Shown in pieces: positions 59,928-64,000 of a stretch of 64,000 nt of DNA (the first letter of the stretch is position 1; each line of letters starts with the position of its first letter). The notes below the pieces were generated by a model. The model had not been told where the DNA came from. It made no database searches and saw only the letters and a list, made by a program, of their open reading frames with translations. This DNA is from CAYFPX01 sp964519895 (lineage in GTDB: Bacteria; Myxococcota_A; UBA796; CAJQPC01). Made by a program: the position numbers and the translations under genes. The stretch lies in assembly GCA_964519895.1 (NCBI GenBank), contig CAZFLE010000026.1, positions 1-64,000 of the forward strand, written 5' to 3'.

Positions 59928-61663
59928 TCGGGCTGCTGGTGAGCGTGGCTCTGGCCACGGATGCCTTTGATCCGACCGCCCAGGACGCCCGCTTCACCGG
60001 GGCCGAGACCTGGACCGTGGACGAAGAGATCCGGCTGTGGGGGGCCATCGAGCGGCACGTGGATGCCGAAGCCGGCCTGTTCACCCAGGAGGACTTCAAC
60101 GACGCCCTGGCTTGGCCCGACGACAGCCACTACGCCCCGTGGATCGCCACGTGCTTCGGCACGGCCACCCCGAGCAGCGACACCTTCCTGCTGCACGCGG
60201 GGCCGTCCAGCGCCATCGGGCGGGGCACCCCCATCCTGTTCGTGCCCGGCGCCGGCGACAACGCCAGCCGGGGCTTCATCACCATGGCCACGCGGATGGA
60301 CCAGGCCGGTCGCCCGGTCTACGCGCTGACCTTTGCCCACCCCCACGGCGACGTGCTGCAGCAGGCCGAGCTCGTGGCCGACGCCATCGCCCGGATCCGC
60401 CACCTGACCGGCGCCGCGCAGATCGACCTGGTCTCCCACAGCAAGGGCGGGGTGGCCACAGCGGTCTACCTGGCCCACACCGAGGGCGCGGCGTGGGGCC
60501 ACTCGGCCTACGAGGCCCACGGCACGCCCTATCGGGGCGACGTGCGCCGGGCGGTCTTCATCGCCACGCCCCTGGACGGCATCGACACGACCCACCGCTG
60601 GACCCTGGGCAACTACGCCAGCGTCGACGAGGACCTGGCCGTCAGCCCCACGAGCTGGGAGACCTGGTACCCCTACGGCGTCACGAGCTGGTGGCTCTCC
60701 GAGGACCTGTCCGCCCAGGATCTCTTCCCCAGTGGCCAGGACCTGTTCCCCGGGCACCGGCAGATCATCCGGCGCCAGCCCGCCGAGCTGCCCGGCAGCC
60801 TGCCCTGGCTGGGGGTCTACAGCCTGCAACCCGACTGGTGGACCACCTACGAAGGGGGCACGGGGGTGTGGTCCGAAGCCGCGGGCATCGACGCGGTCGA
60901 GGCCGCCGGGGGCCACCTGCTCGAACACCTGGAGGGCCAGGGGGTCGATCCGGGGGTGGAGCTCTTCGTGCTCGCCGGCACCAGCCCGCTGATGCCCAAT
61001 GGGGCCGAGAGCTACCTGCTGGCGTTCTTCGACCAGGTCTGGGTCGATCTGATGACCGGGGGCGCGGACCTGTGGGCCGCCCTGGCCGGCGAGCTGGCCG
61101 GTGGCGCCTTCGAAGGCGTGGGGCTGAGCGACGCAGACGTGCAAGGGCTCGCGGCGGGCAAGCTGGTGCTCGGGGAGATCAGCGGGCCCAGCGACGGGCT
61201 GGTCTTCGTGGACAGCGCCACCCGGGCGGCGACCCTGACCGGCCGCGGGGCCCAGGTGGTCGAGACCTACACCGCTGAGCTGTCCCACCTGGACCTGCTC
61301 TACGCGAGCCCCGTCATCGGCGAGCTCCTGCTGGAGGAAGCGGCCCAGGACCCGGTCGAGTACGGCTGGCTGGAGGGCCTTGCGAACCGCTACATCGAAG
61401 CCGACACTCTGGGCTGGCTCGAGCGGGTGCTGGCCGACGAAGGGGCGTCCGGGCCCTCGGACACCGCCGTCGGACACACCGGGGACACGGGGGCGCAAGC
61501 CGCCGACACGGGCGTCCCGGACCCTCGCCCCGACGACCCCACGGGCACGACCGGCTGGGCGGGCTGCACCGAGGGCTGCGGGACGGGTTCGAGCCTGGCC
61601 TGGATCGGACTCCCGCTGCTGGGCTGGCTGCGCCGTGAGCACTGGGCGGGTTCGACCCACTGA
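59924..61663 (+). CDS. secreted lipase-like protein with MYXO-CTERM-like tail
   Basis: A 579-residue exported protein. The signal peptide is short. FVPGAGDNASRGF carries the oxyanion region, and the nucleophile Ser173 is in SHSKGGVAT, typical of class I lipases and some PHA depolymerase-like enzymes. The late His is in ELSHLDLLYASP. The C-terminus has a DT/DP-rich linker, a CTEGCGTGSS motif, a hydrophobic helix and an Arg pair, so it is probably surface-anchored. GTG overlaps the previous stop (GTGA). Confidence 0.72.
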   Translation: MIGLLVSVALATDAFDPTAQDARFTGAETWTVDEEIRLWGAIERHVDAEAGLFTQEDFNDALAWPDDSHYAPWIATCFGTATPSSDTFLLHAGPSSAIGRGTPILFVPGAGDNASRGFITMATRMDQAGRPVYALTFAHPHGDVLQQAELVADAIARIRHLTGAAQIDLVSHSKGGVATAVYLAHTEGAAWGHSAYEAHGTPYRGDVRRAVFIATPLDGIDTTHRWTLGNYASVDEDLAVSPTSWETWYPYGVTSWWLSEDLSAQDLFPSGQDLFPGHRQIIRRQPAELPGSLPWLGVYSLQPDWWTTYEGGTGVWSEAAGIDAVEAAGGHLLEHLEGQGVDPGVELFVLAGTSPLMPNGAESYLLAFFDQVWVDLMTGGADLWAALAGELAGGAFEGVGLSDADVQGLAAGKLVLGEISGPSDGLVFVDSATRAATLTGRGAQVVETYTAELSHLDLLYASPVIGELLLEEAAQDPVEYGWLEGLANRYIEADTLGWLERVLADEGASGPSDTAVGHTGDTGAQAADTGVPDPRPDDPTGTTGWAGCTEGCGTGSSLAWIGLPLLGWLRREHWAGSTH

Positions 61664-61705
61664 CCGGGCGCGGGGTCGGCTACCCTCGTGTCGCGAGGAG
61701 CCGAG

Positions 61706-63214
61706 ATGCTCGCCCTGCTGCTGACGACCATCGCCCATGCCCAGGCCCTGCCCCCGGTGCCTTGTGCGACCCCCTGGCTGCTGCCCGAACGCCTGGACAT
61801 CGTGCCCGTGCAGCCTCCGTCGCCCCCGCCCGCAGCCGGCAAGGGCCTGCGCACCACCTACGACGGCGTGCCCAACGTGGCGACGTCGGCCAACTTCGCC
61901 CTGTGGTGGGGCAGTCGGCTGGACCTGTCCGACGCCAAGGCCCAGGCGGTCCTGGAGGGCTTCGAGGCGTCGTGGGAGGTCCAGGTCGGCGAGCTGGGCC
62001 ACGACGCCCCCGAGGGGTCGGACCAGTGGCTCTTCAACGTGTACGTGGGCAGCACGGGCAGCGGCACCCCCAGCGACTACGGGGCGGGTGGCTACTACTG
62101 GCGCGACGAGGAGGGCTGGCCGATGGTCGTGGTCGGATCGCCCACTGCCAACGATCCAGAGGACTATGGCCGATCGGTCATCGCCCACGAGTACTACCAC
62201 GCCATCCAGGACCGGACGGGCAACTACGTCTACGCCAACAATTACGGCTTCACCGATGGCTCGTGGTTCTGGGAGTCCACCGCGACCTGGGTGGTCAGCG
62301 AGATCTTCCCCCAGGACCTGTGGCACGCGAGCTTCCTCTTTGGCTACCTGTTGGTCCCGGACCAGCCGCTCAACGCGTTCACCTACCCGGACGGCTCGCT
62401 GGACGGGTACCACCAGTACGGCGCCTTTCTGTTTCCCAGGTACTTGACCGAGCACGCGGTGGACCCGTCGGTGATCGTCGAGACGTGGAAGCGCGGCAGT
62501 CGGGACGGGGACCCCCTGGTCGTGCTCGGTGAGCTGCTGGCCGATCGAGACCTGGACCTGGCGTCGGTGTTCGTGGACTTCGCCGCGGCCAATGTGCTGT
62601 GGGACTACCAGCACGGCGGCACCTACCAGGCGGTGGTCGACGGCTATGCGCCCTACTTCCCCAGCGAAGATCGACGGGTCACGGCGACCGTGCGCGGGGA
62701 CGGGGACCCCGACTGGTTCGACGTGGACGAAGACCTGGCACCCGCCCGGCTCGGCTACAACCAGATCCGCTTCGAGCGGCCAGACGACGGGGACCTGGAG
62801 CTGGGCTTCGACGGGGCAGCCGAGGGCTCCGACGGCACGGCGCCGGCGTGGGGCCTGGCCGTGATCTTCGAGGACGATGGGGGTGACCGGGTCGAGGTGC
62901 TCGATCCCGACGCAGGGGTCTGGCTCTTCGAGGACGTCGGGGACCACGACGTCATCACGCTGGTGGTCGCGGCGGTGCCCGACCAGGCGGATCAGGACGA
63001 ACGCTTCCCCTACAGCTGGCGCATGGCCGTGGTCACCCCCGCCCCCGATCCACTCGAGGCGCTCCAGCCCCAAGACGATGACGACGACGACGACCCGGGC
63101 CAGATCGCCGCAGGCTGCGGCTGCACCCAGGTCCCGGGCACCGGCGCCTGGTGGGTGATCGCTCTGGGGATCCTGGGGGTGCGCAGCTCTCGGAGGGGAC
63201 CCGGCTGCCCCTGA
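61706..63214 (+). CDS. secreted zinc metalloprotease with MYXO-CTERM-like tail
   Basis: A 502-residue exported protein. The signal peptide is LALLLTTIAHAQA. The zinc motif is H161-E-Y-Y-H165, with a likely third ligand Glu190 in FWESTATW, a gluzincin arrangement. A beta-rich C-terminal domain (about 310-450) resembles a pre-peptidase or jelly-roll domain. The tail has an Asp-rich run, GCGCTQ, a hydrophobic helix and RSSRRG. GAGGAG lies 5 nt before ATG 61706. Probably surface-displayed or released. Confidence 0.78.
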   Translation: MLALLLTTIAHAQALPPVPCATPWLLPERLDIVPVQPPSPPPAAGKGLRTTYDGVPNVATSANFALWWGSRLDLSDAKAQAVLEGFEASWEVQVGELGHDAPEGSDQWLFNVYVGSTGSGTPSDYGAGGYYWRDEEGWPMVVVGSPTANDPEDYGRSVIAHEYYHAIQDRTGNYVYANNYGFTDGSWFWESTATWVVSEIFPQDLWHASFLFGYLLVPDQPLNAFTYPDGSLDGYHQYGAFLFPRYLTEHAVDPSVIVETWKRGSRDGDPLVVLGELLADRDLDLASVFVDFAAANVLWDYQHGGTYQAVVDGYAPYFPSEDRRVTATVRGDGDPDWFDVDEDLAPARLGYNQIRFERPDDGDLELGFDGAAEGSDGTAPAWGLAVIFEDDGGDRVEVLDPDAGVWLFEDVGDHDVITLVVAAVPDQADQDERFPYSWRMAVVTPAPDPLEALQPQDDDDDDDPGQIAAGCGCTQVPGTGAWWVIALGILGVRSSRRGPGCP

Positions 63215-63232
63215 CCGGGTAGAGTTCGGCCC

Positions 63233-64000
63233 GTGGGGCCTCTGGCGCTGGTGCTGTTCTCGTGTGTGGATCCCCCGACGGGGGACTCCGGCGTGGACTT
63301 CGTCGACCGGGACGAGGACGGGTACTACACCGACGTCGACTGCGCCGACGACGACCCCGACGTGAACCCGGGGGTGCCCGAGATCTGCGGGGACGGCCTG
63401 GACAACGACTGCAGCGGAGACGCCGGCGTGTGCGCCTATGAGGGGGCGGCAGAGCTCCGCGACTCCTGGGCGGTCTACACCGGTGACGAGCCCGAGCACC
63501 AGGCGGGCATCAGCACGGTGCTCGCTGGCGATGTCGACGGGGACGGCCGGCGGGATCTGGCTGTGGGCGCCTGGGGCCGCGACGGCACCTACCTGGAGTC
63601 CGGCGCGGTCTACCTGATCACCGAGCCCCTGCCGGGCACCCACCACGTGGGCGACGTTGCCACGACGGTGCTCGAGGGGGCGGCGGACAGCGAGAACATG
63701 GGCTGGGCCCTGGACGGCGACCAGGACCTGGACGGGGACGGCCTGGCGGACCTGGTGATCGGCACCGCGGACTTCCACCGGGCCTATGTGGTGCACGGGC
63801 CCATCACCACGAGCGGCCTGGCAGCCCATGCGGGCGCGGTCTGGGTGCACACCGCGGGCTCCTTTGCGGGCACCGCCGTCGCGCTGTCGCCGGACGCCAC
63901 TGGCGACGGTCTGCCCGACGTGCTCATCGGTGCCTGGTCCGACGACGGTGGGGCGGTGGACGCAGGGGCGGCCTTCCTGGTGGCTGGCCCGGTCACCGCC
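63233..64000 (+). CDS. FG-GAP/integrin-alpha-like lipoprotein, partial (cut by window end)
   Basis: The first 256 codons of a longer gene. GTG 63233, lipobox LVLFSC, a MopE-like metal-binding motif (DRDEDGYYTDVDC, NPGVPEICGDGLDNDC), then FG-GAP propeller repeats with their calcium loops (GDVDGDGRRDLAVGAWG, DLDGDGLADLVIGT, DATGDGLPDVLIGAW). Repeats of this kind bind calcium and mediate adhesion. The C-terminus lies beyond the window. Confidence 0.8.
   Translation, partial: MGPLALVLFSCVDPPTGDSGVDFVDRDEDGYYTDVDCADDDPDVNPGVPEICGDGLDNDCSGDAGVCAYEGAAELRDSWAVYTGDEPEHQAGISTVLAGDVDGDGRRDLAVGAWGRDGTYLESGAVYLITEPLPGTHHVGDVATTVLEGAADSENMGWALDGDQDLDGDGLADLVIGTADFHRAYVVHGPITTSGLAAHAGAVWVHTAGSFAGTAVALSPDATGDGLPDVLIGAWSDDGGAVDAGAAFLVAGPVTA

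Noticed and set aside
59909..63850. 1313-codon minus-strand ORF
   Set aside because: Antisense to two genes with clear catalytic motifs (GHSKGG-like and HEYYH). Composition is shadow-like.

Overview
The window is very GC-rich DNA from a Gram-negative bacterium, most likely a member of the Myxococcota or a close deltaproteobacterial relative. The evidence is indirect but consistent: GCG-CTERM/MYXO-CTERM-like tails (Cys-rich motif, one membrane helix, Arg cluster), many lipoproteins with Asp/Thr/Ser/Gly-rich linkers after the lipobox, MopE-like calcium/metal-binding repeats, lpxC and a PlsB-type acyltransferase (lipid A and phospholipid synthesis), and dense gene packing with many 1-4 nt start/stop overlaps. 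It reads as chromosomal core plus lineage-specific envelope genes. There is no phage, integrase, insertion sequence or CRISPR. One 100-N assembly gap (34414-34513) sits inside a C-rich direct-repeat region.

Layout. 57-430: tmRNA (ssrA, minus). 791-2146: a surface protein with a MYXO-CTERM-like tail. 2134-7785 (minus): a tightly overlapping five-gene set of MBOAT acyltransferase, SGNH-like partner, GT-C-like membrane protein, small protein and UGT-like glycosyltransferase, probably making an acylated surface glycoconjugate. 7812-10724: a secreted beta-propeller protein and a DUF547 protein. 10734-12317 (minus): an aldehyde-dehydrogenase homologue whose catalytic Cys is replaced by His. 12380-14946: the transsulfuration pair (cystathionine beta-synthase and a gamma-synthase/lyase), then a lipoprotein, a 53-codon ORF, plsB and a small membrane protein. 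18478-24947: a degenerate retropepsin-like/TPR protein, enolase, an HTTM-domain membrane protein with its partner, and lipoproteins. 25548-28838: 5-oxoprolinase/hydantoinase. 28841-29808: a lipoprotein gene broken by an apparent single-base frameshift.

29963-37103 holds two B12-binding radical SAM proteins, a HAD phosphatase, an Fe-S type APS/PAPS reductase coupled to an FGE-like lipoprotein, a MAPEG protein, the repeat region and a methyltransferase. A miniature transcription unit (promoter, strong Shine-Dalgarno, 14-codon ORF, perfect terminator hairpin) lies at 37132-37310. Then on the minus strand come ruvC-ruvA-ruvB-DUF192-lpxC, a MopE-like anchored protein and a VOC protein. An SRAP (YedK/HMCES) gene, hemB, a ROK-like protein and an APP1/HAD-like protein follow on the plus strand.

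46200-51185 (minus) carries a diverged HD-GYP-like protein, a helical-repeat partner, and an ECF sigma/ChrR anti-sigma pair whose anti-sigma domain has lost both zinc-binding cysteines. 51401-56995 is a polyhydroxyalkanoate (PHA) locus: divergent phaR, a small phasin-like protein, a short PhaE-like subunit, two tandem PhaC-family proteins that both keep the Cys-Asp-His triad, and an acyl-CoA ligase. It runs into lipoproteins, an outer-membrane barrel, two alpha/beta hydrolases, a secreted metalloprotease and a partial FG-GAP lipoprotein cut by the window end.

The most unusual elements are the double-PhaC PHA operon, the 14-codon transcription unit, the Cys-less ALDH homologue and the Cys-less ChrR. 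All functions are inferred from motifs read by eye; no database search was possible.
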